Assembly: GCF_000001735.4 (NCBI RefSeq) | Contig: NC_003074.8 | Coordinates: forward strand, 8,494,101 to 8,558,100 | DNA length: 64,000 nt | DNA from: Arabidopsis thaliana | Taxonomy: Eukaryota > Streptophyta > Magnoliopsida > Brassicales > Brassicaceae | Reading direction: 5' to 3' | Shown here: piece by piece, positions 37,589 to 49,464 of the stretch | How the letters are laid out: each line of letters begins with the position of its first letter | How positions within the stretch are numbered: position 1 is the stretch's first letter | Translations under genes and position numbers: made by a program | Notes under the pieces: model-generated | Database searches by the model: none | What the model saw: the letters and a program-made list of their open reading frames with translations, nothing else | What the model was told of the DNA's origin: nothing

Positions 37589-39642
37589 TTAGGGGACGCG
37601 TTCTAGTACATGCTGAAGCGCTTTCTTGATTCCTCCTTGTTCCAGAGACGTTGTCAAGTGTATCTCTTGCACCTGTAATGTTAATATTTTACTTAAAATC
37701 AAACCAAGAATCTCTCTATCTATGGCCATATAAATGGGTAGCTTCTGAGATTTACCTGTCTTCCAGCACGGGCAAGAAGAACAAACTTCCCATCAGAAGG
37801 CGGTGTCTGCGTGTGAACATGCGCATAGAATCAGAATTTTCACAGAGCAGAGTTTATTCTTACGGGAAAGTAAAGAGAAACAGAACTCACATTTGAGAGC
37901 CAAAGTTGTAGGTCTTGTGAAACCACTCTTTTCTCAAATCCTTGCCGGTTGATTTTCACAGCTTCTATTCTGCAATATAGAAATGAATATTAGTTACACA
38001 CTGGAACCAAAATGTTATGCCTGAAACATAGATTCTATAAGTAATGCAATTAACAATATCCAACTCATCATGGGTTCAGAAAAAGTATCAGCCAGCAATA
38101 GCTATTGACATGTATATATTCAATCGCAAATCGAGGAGTGAACAAATCTAGTAGAGTAGAGGTGATCCTAGTCACTTATAATAAGCAGATATTATGCAAA
38201 GAGCTGACTAGGACTGCATAGTAAATTTAAATTATAAAATGATATTGTCTATATACCCATCTTCCTTTAAAAGCTCTTCAAGTATTGTTTCTAGCCCTGG
38301 AAGAGGTTCAATTGTATCCCCATTGTTCGAGCTTAGCGAAGGAGATCCAGTAGAACTGTCCTGTAACAATATTCAATTATCTATTAAAAATCACTAAGAC
38401 CCACAAGAGACAGAAAACACATTCATTCACATTGTTTTACCTTCAAAATCACTTTGTCTAATGTTTCTAGAAGAGGATCATCTTCTAGTTGTTTGATGGA
38501 TAGTGTAATCCTTGATTTCTCTCTGCATTGGAACAACTTTTGATTAAAAACTATATCATGAGTCATGGCTAATAAATTTCAGTAACCAAAATAAGCAACT
38601 CACTTGTCAATATTCGTGACTATAACCCGAACCTCGTCACCATCGCGTAGTACATCCCTAACATCTTGAACGTAATCCCATGATACTTCGGAGACATGCA
38701 CTAGTCCAGTTAAATGATAAAGACCTATACACCACCACCCCACATAACTGACATCAATGTCATAAGCTCAAAACAAGAAAAAGAAACCAAGAAATTTAGG
38801 TAAAAGCAAATATACCATCATCAAAACGCAAGTGGATAAAGGCACCATAGTCCTCAACAGAACCTACTCTTCCGTTAAACACATCCCCAACATTAACGTT
38901 TTGTGAATACTTTGGCCATAATGCTAACTTCTCAGATAAAATCAACTTTCTATTTTCCTCATCAGCTTGAACAACCTAATATAAAGATTTACCTCAAATT
39001 ATAAACAATATAGAGATCACAAAACAAGCCAAAGGAGAAAACTTTACCTTTACAGGAAGTTTAGAACCAACCAAAGTCTTAGCTATCTCATGAATACTTT
39101 TCTGAGGCTCTTCATAAAGCAAAACACAAACCATCGATCAATGTAAAAATCGATACTTTAAGGACATAAACATAGAACCTTGTGAAGAAGAGAGAGTTTT
39201 GGTTACCTTTACAAGAACGGGAAGGACTTAATTGTGGATAAGGAAGAAAACCCACAAGAGAATGAAAACGAATAAGTAAGCCACCACCATTAAAGCCTTG
39301 AACTTCACCTTCAAATGTATCACCACTTTTACAATAAGCTTTTGCTGTTTTCCAATCGCTTGGTCCTGCAGCTGAAGCTTCGTCGGAGGTATCACGGAGA
39401 AGAGAATTGGAAGCGGAGAGGACTGAGGAAGAGGCTGATTGATCGGAGTTTCTATCGGTATCTGCTGTGGCGGAGCTTGAGAAGGATTTGACTATGCAGA
39501 CGAGAGAGTTTCTATTGGAAGAAGAAGAAGACGAGGAAGGAAGGAGTCTAAGTGGGCAAGAGAGGAAAGTGGATTGTTGGTCGAAGAGATGAGAGGCGAA
39601 TGAAACAGAACCTAAAGTAGTAGCGCCACTAAAAACCGCCAT
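37589..39642 (-). CDS. SRRP1: Plastid S1-domain RNA-binding protein, multi-exon
   Basis: Minus-strand gene, ATG at 39640-39642 (MAVFSGATTLGSVSF), TAA at 37589-37591. The first 50-60 residues are Ser/Arg-rich and poor in acids, as in plastid transit peptides. Two S1-type OB folds follow: GDTFEGEVQGFNGGGLLIRF with GFLPYPQLSPS, then GDVFNGRVGSVEDYGAFIHL with LVHVSEVSWDYV and EVRVIVTNIDKEKSRITLSI. The tail ends GGIKKALQHVLERVP after ARAGRQVQEIHLTT. The second S1 domain carries the usual G-x-V-x-x-x-x-x-Y-G-A-F core. S1 domains bind single-stranded RNA; the Arabidopsis protein at this locus (At3g23700) has been described as a chloroplast S1 RNA-binding protein with RNA-chaperone-like roles. It is head to head with TIC22-III. 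Confidence 0.88.
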
Positions 39643-39960
39643 TGTTGCGCGGTAGAGCAAAAAAGCCACGGAGATTGAAGGTAATGATGGTTAATGGATT
39701 TTGCCATTTTGGATAAGAAAGTGAGAGACTGGAGATGAAGGTGACGTGGCATTTGTCAGCTCACAGGTGCTATATTTTAAAACATATAGGATCAATTTGT
39801 AAACATTGGATAATTAGAGGGTTTCTTTACAAAAACAATTCTAATTCAAGCAAAGAGATCAAATCTTTTTCCTCAGTGTCGTCGTCTTCTTCGCAAAGCC
39901 TTTCAAAAACCCTTCACTACTCTTTCTCAGAGTCTCAAGCATCATTTTCCCGAGAAAACT
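39643..39960. promoter_or_regulatory. Bidirectional promoter between SRRP1 and TIC22-III
   Basis: Only 318 bp separate the two divergent start codons, so leaders and promoters must be shared or overlapping. GTGACGTGGC at 39741-39750 is a strong bZIP/ABRE-like site with an ACGT core, roughly midway. No clear TATA box is visible for either side. Both genes encode plastid proteins, so coordinated control is plausible. Confidence 0.6.
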
Positions 39961-42048
39961 ATGAATTCAAACATTTTCCCACCATCGAAACAACAAAACG
40001 AGCTTAATAATATACAACAATCCTTCTCAAATCTCCAATCTCAATGCTCCAATTTACTCCTCAACGTTTCACAAACCCTTAATCCTCTCTTCAACGCCAA
40101 CACGAACAACAACAAACCTAATATATTCTCTGCTCTCAATTCGTTTCGTGATCAAGCTAAGCAAGCTTTAGATTCTAGAATCTCTCGATTCAATTCTGGT
40201 AAGGCACCTGTCTGGGCGAGAATTTCTGACGACGGTGGTGGTGCGAGGGCTCAGGTGACGGTTCCGATTCGCGGAAGCGGGAAAGGATTATCTGCTGATG
40301 CTATTGAGGAGAGATTGGCGGGAGTTCCTGTTTACGCGTTGAGTAATTCGAATGAGGAGTTTGTGTTGGTTTCAGGGACTTCCTCTGGGAAATCTCTGGG
40401 TTTGTTGTTTTGTAAAGAGGAAGATGCAGAGACTCTTCTTAAAGAGATGAAGAGTATGGATCCTCGTATGAGGAAAGAAGGTTCAAAAGTTGTTGCTCTT
40501 GCTCTTAGCAAGGTATAAGGAGGAATCAATAACTCAATTAGCTCCTTTAGTATTCTTCTGTTTAGTGGTTTTGATTTTTGTGTGTGTTGTTTGTTGCAGG
40601 TGTTCCAGTTAAAAGTTAATGGTGTGGCATTTAGGTTGATTCCTGAGTCTACTCAAGTGAAAAATGCCTTGAAGGTGAGTTGATTTTACGATCGAACATA
40701 TCTTTGGATACTCAAAAACTTTTCTTTTTGTCACGGTAGGCGTTAGACCTGCTGAATATGACTGTCATCATTCATTAACGAGGAGCTTTTGTGTTAATTT
40801 AGTTCAGGGGCATTTTGATTACTTCAGTGGTTTATTGTAGCTCTGTTTCAGCGACTATAGATAAGTCAGTTAGTTAGAGAGGTAACTGATTAGAAGGAAG
40901 TTGATGCAGATGGAGAAGGGATTCTGGATTGGTCTAGCATTGGTTTGGGCTTAGGAGAGTTGAGGGTGCTTTAGAATTCATCATTGGTGCTTTGATTTGG
41001 TTTGTTCTCAGTTCTGTATGTGGATTCAGAGAGTGAGTAAATAAAGAGAGAATACCTTTTCTGCGTCAACAGTTGGTTTTCTTTAGGAGTACACTAATTG
41101 CATTCAGTTTTGGTACATTTTTACTCAAAGGTGGTCGGGTTAATTTGCAGGGTATAGGTCTTATGGATGTAATCCTTCCTAGATGTACGATTATGTTTCT
41201 GAAAACAGACTGTAGCATTTGGTTAGACACAGTACAAGTAAATTATATATCTCTTCTATATGTGTATACAGGAAAGGAAAACAGCTGGTATCGATGATGA
41301 TGACTTCCATGGTGTTCCGGTTTTCCAGGTAATATGCGAAAGAACCAATACTTTTAATGGTTGTGACTAGCTTTTTCGTTTTTACTCTATCTAGTGGTCT
41401 GTAATATAGTTTCGGATATTTATCTACCATGGAATCGTAATAATCATTATTTCTTCCTTAAAATGGTCGAGACATGTTTTCCTTAATGTCCAATTTTCTT
41501 AACGATCTGACTTGTGTTGTCTCAGTCAAAGAGCTTGATTCTACGAAGTGAAAACATGAGTTATCGCCCTGTTTTCTTTAGAAAGGTTAGTTAAACTAAC
41601 AAGACACAGTTCACCTTTGTCCATACACTGATTACATGATCGGCAAGCTTGAGTCTTGGTTGAGTTTTGACAGGAGGACTTGGAAAAATCTCTAATACGA
41701 GCGTCCAGCCAACAGAACCGACTTAACCCTGCTCTGAAACCAGGCGATATTCAGGTTCCTTGTTATTTAACTTTAGTCTCCCTATTTCTTGTCAATCCAT
41801 AATTCTGTCATCTCATATTGAAATTCATGATTTTGTATTCCAAAGGTTGCAGTTTTCGAAGATATTGTCAAGGGAATGAGGGTAAACAATCAAACATGAT
41901 TCTGTAATGCATTTTCCTTTAAGAATGATTGGTTTTGCTGAACCTGTTTTCCCGGGCGAAATTGCAGGAAAGCACGACGTCAAACTGGGACGACATTGTG
42001 TTTATACCGCCTGGTTTTGAGGTTTCAACTGAGCAAACACAGGAGTAA
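39961..42048 (+). CDS. TIC22-III: TIC22-like plastid protein-import component, multi-exon
   Basis: Start MNSNIFPPSKQQNELNNIQQ at 39961, stop TAA at 42046-42048. It encodes the Tic22 family: VWARISDDGGGARAQVTVPI, then LAGVPVYALSNSNEEFVLVS, GLLFCKEEDAETLL, ALSKVFQLKVNGVAFRLIPE, GVPVFQSKSLIL, YRPVFFRKEDLEKSL and QVAVFEDIVKGM, in successive short exons, ending VSTEQTQE. Tic22 proteins sit in the intermembrane space of the chloroplast envelope and assist preproteins between the TOC and TIC translocons. The N-terminal approximately 60 residues, rich in Asn/Gln/Ser, precede the conserved domain. Intron 2 is the longest (about 40674-41272). The name matches At3g23710 by gene order. Confidence 0.9.
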
Positions 42049-42749
42049 GTGAAATCCTTGGAGCATCGTAAAACCTCAACACAATGCTTCTCCCTTTTCA
42101 TATTCCTATCTCATCATTCAACAACTTGATGAACACAGCGAGTTGGAAATAGCGTTGATGATGTTAACTCCATTAACATCCTTCTCCAATCTCTGCTTTT
42201 TCTATGTCATCTTATGAGTTTTTTAGTGACATCTTCGCTTTATGTTTACTATTAGTACTAGAAGAGTAGCTTGTACTAATAGTCTAATATTACTGTCATG
42301 TCTTAACATTTAAGTTAATTTTTGTTAATTTGCATCCGTGACCTAAGTGGGAAAGTGGGAAACTATGCGTCAACTTTTGAAAAATTGTGATTGACTAGAT
42401 TTACCTATCAATATCTTAACAAGGTCCATGTAAAAATCGTGCAAACCCGCATTTGATTAATCATCTCTCGTATTTTTCCATGATTTGTATATATTGACAT
42501 GTTCAATTCGAAAATCCTACATATCAGCCGCAACTCGTATATTAAACTACGATTTTGTCTATTTTGTTGACCAATAAATTTTACTTATTTGAAATTTATT
42601 ATTCTAATTTAATATGAAAATCTATTTTTAGTGTATATCATTTATATATAATCATAGTTTTAGACAAAAATATATTTACTTATTTCAGCTCAAAAAAATA
42701 CTAAAAGTTTCTGCATAAAAAAACTACTTTTGATTCAATTTTTGGTGTC

Positions 42750-43173
42750 ATGAGGTGTGTTACCTCGTTTGTAGTTTTGTGTATTCTCATGTTCCTTGTG
42801 GTAAACAATGTTAAAGGTAATACTATTAATTTTCTTATAATTTTTTTATATATTAGGAGTTATGCAAATATTGATTATTCCTATCAAACTTTGAAATTCT
42901 TTGTTTATCAGTATAGTTTAGTTAAATATTTATCTGTGGTTTTTTGAAACAGTAGATGTGAAAGCACAACGAAGGAAACCTGTTTGTAAATTGACTGGTG
43001 TCCTAAACCCTGGAAAATGTCCCACAGCTATACATGATGCAAGCAACTTGTGTAGTCGCAAATTGGCTTCACCTAATATGACATTTAAGCGTTGCGACTG
43101 TCAAAACACTGAATGGCGAGGGAAAGACCACTATCAATGCACATGTTATATAAAACTCCCTTGCAACCAATAG
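42750..43173 (+). CDS. Defensin-like (DEFL) secreted peptide, copy 1
   Basis: Two exons: 42750-42816 (signal peptide MRCVTSFVVLCILMFLVVNN) and 42953-43173, joined in phase at a Val codon to give VDVKAQ and the mature part. The mature peptide has eight Cys with spacings C-10-C-10-C-13-C-1-C-12-C-1-C-5-C, ending in CYIKLPCNQ. The paired C-x-C motifs (RCDC and CTC) and the single intron after the signal peptide are the classic plant DEFL architecture. DEFL peptides are secreted, and are known in antimicrobial defence or in cell-to-cell signalling such as pollen-pistil interaction; which applies here cannot be told. It is the first of three tandem copies; the LTR element begins 82 bp after its stop. 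Confidence 0.88.
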
Positions 43174-43254
43174 CTCAAATACCAAAATGCACTTTCTCCA
43201 AATAACAGATAAGGGCCGTGAGCTTTTTTATGTTATATGATTGACAATATATAT

Positions 43255-44076
43255 TGATGTGATAATGGGAAGCTTGGATCATGGAGCTAAGGAGCAGCTT
43301 CAATCCGAGGAGTTTGGAGAAAGAAAGCAGTTTGAGGATAAAGAGCTTGGAGCTAAAAAGGATGAAGCATTGCATGTTCTTGAAGGTCTAATAACAAGAT
43401 CAAAGACGAAACTACTAAATCAAGCTATCACCACACTTTTACAAAAGATTGAGGGCAGTCTTAAACTAGAAGCTTGTCCAACCACGTTGGTTGTGATTCA
43501 AGCCGTTTAAGCAACAGCAATAGAGGTGTGTGACTTGCACTCTTTTTCCCTCCTCTTGGTTTTGTCCCATTGGGTTTTCCAAGAGAGGTTTTTAATGAGG
43601 CAATCCCACACACTCTTTTCATGGCCCATTGTTGTTTTTGAAGCCCATTAGCAAAAGAGACATCCAAATTTCGTTTTTGTGTTTTTATTTCTCTAAAATG
43701 ACTATTCCTCTTCTCTAGGGCTCCTCTTCTTCTCTATATAATCTATTCTCTTCTCCTTTGTAAGACTTATCAAACTTTTTATTATCAAAACCTCTTTCTA
43801 ATTGTTTGATCTGAAGGGTGTGTAATATCTCTTCAACTTGTGATTGCTTTGGTGTGTAATATCCTAGCAAGATCGAGCCCGAAAGTTCAAGAGTCTTTCC
43901 GCAACTCTTAGAAGTTTTACTTCATCCATTTTCAGTTTGTTTTCAGTTCATCATCATCCCATCTTCAACCCTTCAACTTCCCACAGATCCATTCATTCAC
44001 CATATCACCATCACTTCATCACAATCCATACAAAGAGACTTCAAGGGACTGGATCTTGTCACCCAAGATCATATCA
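43255..44076 (+). repeat. 5' LTR
   Basis: 822 bp, begins TGATGTGATAATGGGAAGC and ends CCAAGATCATATCA, the same length as its partner. A TATA-like CTCTATATAATC lies in its middle third (about 43732), followed by a likely R region. Confidence 0.93.
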
Positions 44077-44361
44077 CGTGGTATCAGAGCAACTTTGTAT
44101 CAGGTTGTGTTTTTCTAAACTCTTGGTATTCTCTGTTCGTCAAAATTGTTTCGTCGTTGTAGGCTTGAATACTTATCGGAATCGTTCGAAACTTGTTAAA
44201 TTGTTTAGATCACGTTCTGAACTATAGGAAACTGTACTAGATCGTGCGATTTGAATAAGCTAAACGTTTCGTATTCTAGGGTTTATGATTATGTGTTTTT
44301 GGTACTGATTTGGTTTGTTTTAAGAGGAATTTGATAGTGTGTGTCTTCTAGTTGCAGAATC

Positions 44362-45400
44362 ATGTCAGATAAAGATAAGGAAGAGCATAGCAATGCACAA
44401 AACAACAAGTTGTTGATGGAAGCTATAACAGCTACTCTTACCGCAACTCTCACTGCTAATATGGCTAAGATGATGGATGAGAGATTTGTGGCTGCAAGGT
44501 CTAACCAAGAAAGGGAGAACAGAACTATGAGGAATAATTCTGATCGGGAGGCAACGCTTAGCTACTACAGTCAATCCTCTACTCGCACTAGTCATAGGAG
44601 GCAAAGACGTGGGCAAGAAGAAAGACACCCTCCAAGAGACAACTTAGCTAATCTTAAGCTTCGCATCCCTCCATTCCGTGGTACTAATAATCTTGATGAT
44701 TATTTGGAGTGGGAGAAGAAGATTGAGTTGGTGTTTGTTTGTCAAGAGTATACTGAAGCAAACAAGGTTAAAGTGGCAGCCACTGAATTCTATGATTATG
44801 CACTAAGCTGGTGGGATCAAGTTGTTACTACTAAAAGGCGTCTTGGAGATGATCCGATTAAAACTTGGAATCAGCTAAAGAATATCATGAAGAGAAGGTT
44901 TGTGCCTAGTCATTACCATAGAGAGCTGCACCAAAGGTTGAGGAATTTGGTTCAAGGAAATAGAACGGTTGAGGAGTACTTCAAAGAAATGGAAACATTG
45001 ATGCTAAGGGCTGATGTTCAAGAAGAGTGTGAAGCAACAATGTCTAGATTGATTCATGGGAGGCCTCAATAGAGACATTATAGACCGTTTGGAGGTGATA
45101 CATTATGAGAACCTTGAAGAATTGTTTTACAAGGCAGTCATGTTTGAGAAACAGATTAAGAGAAGGAGTGCTAAGCCTAGCTACAATTCTAGCAAACCTA
45201 GCTACCAAAGAGAAGAGAAATCTGGTTTTCAAAAAGAGTACACGCCGTTTGTGAAGCCTAAGGTTGAAGAAATCAGTTCAAAGGGGAAAGAAAAAGAAGT
45301 TACGCGAACTAGAGATCTCAAGTATTTCAAATGCCACGGACTTGGGCATTATGCTAGTGAGTGTTCCAACAAAAGAATTATGATAATTAGGGACAGTGGA
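44362..45400 (+). other. gag region of the LTR element (fossil)
   Basis: Begins at an ATG after the primer-binding site. It contains a retrotransposon gag core (IPPFRGTNNLDDYLEWEKKI, then the WWDQVV and FVPSHYHREL blocks) and a single CCHC-type zinc-knuckle region at about 45335-45375. In intact relatives this makes the particle structural protein. Part of a broken element. Confidence 0.85.
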
Positions 45401-45499
45401 GAGGTCGAGTCCGAGGATGAGAAACCAGAAGAATCCGATGTTGAAGAAGCACCTAAAGGAGCGCTACTTGTGACTATGAGGGTCTTAAGTGTGCTAAAC

Positions 45500-48400
45500 A
45501 AAGCTGAAGAACAAGCGCAAAGAGAGAATCTGTTCCATACAAGGTGTTTGATTAAGGGAAAAGTGTGTAGTTTGATTATAGATGGTGGAAGCTGTACCAA
45601 TGTTGCAAGTGAGACTATGGTCCAGAAACTTGGTTTAGAGGAGTTTCCGCATCCTAGACCTTATAAACTGCAATGGCTAAAAGAGAGTGGAGAAATGGAT
45701 GTTACCAGACAATTTCAAGTGCCGTTAGCCATTGGGAAGTATGAGGATGAGATCTTATGTGATATTCTGCCCTTAGAAGCCAGTCACGTTTTGTTAGGAA
45801 GACCTTGGCAATCTGATCGGAAAGTGATACATGATGGGTTTAGCAATAGACATAGCTTTGAATTTAGAGGAAGAAAAACTGTTTTGGCACCTATGGCACC
45901 TCATGAAGTCTACTTGGATCAGCTTAGCATGAAAAAGAAAGGATCTCAAGCTGTTCAATCCAAAACTTTCGTGAGTAAACCAAAGGGGAGTACTAAACCT
46001 AATCTTTTGTTTGTCTTTAAAGAAAACTTATTGAATATAACAGCCTTGGAACCGGCTTTGCCGAGTAGTATTAAGTTTCTTTTGCAGGACTATCAAGATG
46101 TTTTTCCCGAGGAAAATCCAGAAGGTTTACCACCCATTAGAGGCATTGAGCACCAAATTGACTTCGTTCCAGGAGCTTCTTTGCCAAACAGACCAGCTTA
46201 TAGGACCAATCCCGTGCAGACCAAGGAACTAGAAAAGCAAGTGAATGAGCTAATGGAGAGAGGCCATATTGGTGAAAGTATGAGTCCATGTGATGTTCCA
46301 GTGTTGCTTGTACCTAAGAAGGATGAGAGTTGGCGTATGTGTGTTGATTGTAGAGCAATCAACAATATCACGGTGAAGTATCGACACCTTATACCTAGAT
46401 TAGATGACATGTTAGACGAATTGCATGGTTCTAACATCTTTTCTAAGGTTGATCTAAAAAGTGGATATCATCAAATTAGGATGAAAGAAGGTGATGAATG
46501 GAAAACTGCATTTAAAACTAAACAAGGATTATATGAATGGTAAGTGATGCCATTCGGGCTGACAAATGACCTAGTACATTCATGAGACTAATGAATCATG
46601 TTCTTAGAGCTTATATAGGACATTTTATTGTTGTTTACTTTGATGACATCTTAGTTTATAGCAAGAGTCTAGGAGAGCATGTTGAGCATCTAAAAATGGT
46701 TTTAGAAGTGCTTAGAAAGGAAAAGCTTTATGCCAATCTTAAGAAATGTACTTTTGGAACGGATAACCTTGTCTTTTTAGGTTTTGTTGTGAGTACAGAT
46801 GGAGTTAAGGTTGATGAAGAGAAAGTGAAAGCAATTCGGGAATGGTCAAGTCCAAAATCTGTAGGAGAAGTAAGGAGTTTTCATGGACTTGTCGGCTTCT
46901 ATAGAAGGTTCGTGAGAGATTTTAGCACTCTAGCAGCCCCACTCACTGAAGTTATCAAGAAAAACGTGGGATTCAAGTGGGAACAAGCTCAAGAAGATGC
47001 ATTCCAAGCCTTAAAAGAGAAGTTTACTCATGCCCCTGTTTTATCTCTTCCTGATTTTTTTAAAACTTTTGAAATCGAATGTGATGCCTCCGGGGTAGGA
47101 ATTGGTGCTGTCTTAATGCAGAATAAGAAGCCAATAGCTTATTTCAGTGAAAAGCTAGGAGGAGGTACTCTCAACTATCCTACATATGACAAAGAGCTTT
47201 ATGCTTTGGTGAGAGCTTTACAAACGTGGCAACACTATCTTTGGCCTAAGGAGTTCGTCATTCACACCGATCATGAGTCCCTAATGCATCTCAAAGGACA
47301 GCAAAAGCTTAACAAAAGACATGCTAGGTGGGTCGAATTCATTGAGACGTTTCCCTATGTCATCAAATACAAGAAAGGTAAGGACAATGTAGTTGTCGAT
47401 GCATTGTCAAGGAGGTATGTTCTTCTCTCATCTCTTGATGCTAAGTTACTTGGATTTGAGCATATAAAATCTCTTTATGCAAATGATTCTGATTTTAATA
47501 AGATATACTCATCATGTGAAAAGTTTGTATTTGGAAAGTATTATAGACATGAAGGATTCTTGTTTTATGATAACCGTTTGTGTATTCCTAATTCTTCTTT
47601 GAGAGAGTTGTTTATAAGGGAAGCACATGGTGGAGGCTTAATGGGACACTTTGGAGTCTCAAAAACTCTTAAGGTTATGCAAGATCACTTTCATTGGCCG
47701 CATATGAAGAGATGTGGAGAGAATGTGTGAAAGGTGCACGACCTGTAAACAAGCTAAGGCTAAGTCACAACCCCACGGTTTGTATACTCCTCTTCCTATT
47801 CCTTTGCGTTCTTGGAATGATATTTCTATGGACTTTGTAATAGGTTTGCTAAGGACTAGGACAGGTAAAGATTCCATCTTTGTGGTTGTGGATAGATTTT
47901 CTAAAATGGCACACTTCATTCCATGTCATAAAACTGATGATGCCATGCATATAGCCAATCTGTTCTTTATGGAAGTTGTTCGCTTACATGAAATGCCTAA
48001 AACCATAGTATCAGATAGAGACACTAAGTTCCTTAGTTACTTTGGAAAACGTTTTGGTCTAAGTTAGGAACTAAGTTGTTATTCTCTACTACTTGTCACC
48101 CGCAAACTGATGGACAAACTGAGGTAGTTAATAGGACTTTGTCTACACTCCTGCGTGCATTGATAAAAAAGAATTTAAAGACTTGGGAGGATTGTTTACC
48201 TCATGTTGAGTTTGCATATAATCATTCTGTGCATTCTGCTACTAAATTCTCGCCTTTTCAAATTGTTTATGGGTTCAATCCCATTACTCCTTTGGATTTG
48301 ATGCCTTTACCTTTGAGTGAAAGAGTGAGCATGGATGGAAAGAAGAAAGCAGATTTAGTGCAGCAGATTCATGAGCAGGCGCGAAAGAACATTGAAGAGA

Positions 48401-48600
48401 AGACCAAACAATATGCTAAGCATGCAAATAAAAGCAGGAAGGAGCTTATCTTCAACGAAGGAGACTTGGTTTGGATTCACCTCCGAAAAGAACGTTTTCC
48501 TAAAGAGAGAAAGTCTAAACTTATCCGCAGATGGATGGACCTTTTAAAGTTCTCAAGAGGATCAACGACAATGCCTACTCTCTGGATTTGCAAGATAAAA
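45500..48600 (+). other. pol region of the LTR element (fossil)
   Basis: Order by recognisable blocks: an aspartic-protease-like region (about 45530-45830), reverse transcriptase (about 46200-46800, with the [10 protein letters not shown] catalytic block at about 46638), RNase H (about 47050-47420) and integrase with its zinc-binding, core and C-terminal parts (about 47600-48560; core starts MDFVIGL). The family's coding region characteristically runs on into the 3' LTR, as it appears to do here. Broken as a whole. Confidence 0.85.
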
Positions 48601-48637
48601 CAGATTTGAGGTTAAATCCTTTTCAAGTGGGAGAGGA

Positions 48638-49459
48638 TGATGTGATAATGGGAAGCTTGGATCATGGAGCTAAGGAGCAGCTTGAACCCGAGGAGTTTGG
48701 AGAAAGAAAGCAGCTTGAGGATGGAGAGCTTGGAGCTAAAAAGGATGAAGCATTGCATGTTCTTGAAGGTCCAATAACAAGATCAAAGATGAAGCTACTA
48801 AATCAAGCTATCACCACACTTTTACAAAAGATTGAGGGCAGCCTTAAACTAGAAGCTTGTCCAACCACGTTGGTTGTGATTCAAGCCGTTTAAGCAACAA
48901 CAATGGAGGTGTGTGACTTGCACTCTTTTTCCCTCCTCTTGGTTTTGTCCCATTGGGTTTTCCAAGAGAGATTTTTAATGAGGCAATCCCACACACTCTT
49001 TTCATGGCCCATTGTTGTTTTTGAAGCCCATTAGCAAAGGAGATATCCAAATTTCGTTTTTGTGTTTTTATTTCTCTAGAATGACTCTTCCTCTTCTCTA
49101 GGGCTCCTCTTCTTCTCTATATAATCTATTCTCTTCTCCTTTGTAAGACTTATCAAACTTTTTATTATCAAAACCTCTTTCTAATTGTTTGATCTGAAGG
49201 GTGTGTAATATCTTTTCAACTTGTGATTGCTTTGGTGTGTAATATCCTACCAAGATCGAGGCCGAAAGTTCAAGAGTCTTTCCGCAACTCTTAGAAGTTT
49301 CACTTCATCCATTTTCAGTTTGTTTTCAGTTCATCATCATCCCATCTTCAACCCTTCAACTTCCCACAGATCCATTCATTCACCATATCACCATCACTTC
49401 ATCACAATCCTTACAAAGAGACTTCAAGAAACTATATCTTGTCACCCAAGATCATATCA
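48638..49459 (+). repeat. 3' LTR
   Basis: 822 bp, colinear with the 5' LTR and about 97 % identical by eye; it begins and ends with the same sequence and is followed by the TATAT duplication. Confidence 0.93.
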
Positions 49460-49464
49460 TATAT

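Larger units (their letters stand above)
43255..49459 (+). mobile_element. Ty3/gypsy LTR retrotransposon
   Basis: A 6.2-kb element of the Ty3/gypsy (Metaviridae) type, flanked by the 5-bp target duplication TATAT (43250-43254 and 49460-49464). Order: 5' LTR, primer-binding site TGGTATCAGAGC (44079-44090, initiator-Met tRNA type), gag, zinc knuckle, protease-like region, reverse transcriptase, RNase H, integrase, polypurine tract (about 48626-48637), 3' LTR. Reverse transcriptase before integrase is what places it in Ty3/gypsy. I see no chromodomain after the integrase. Structurally it is complete end to end, but its coding part is broken, with about five breaks. The LTRs differ at about 25 of 822 positions (3 %). 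With commonly used plant neutral rates this suggests an insertion of very roughly one to two million years. Confidence 0.95.

Noticed and set aside
48200-48640. Chromodomain at the end of the retrotransposon integrase
   Set aside because: No chromodomain-like aromatic pattern is visible between the integrase C-terminal part and the LTR.
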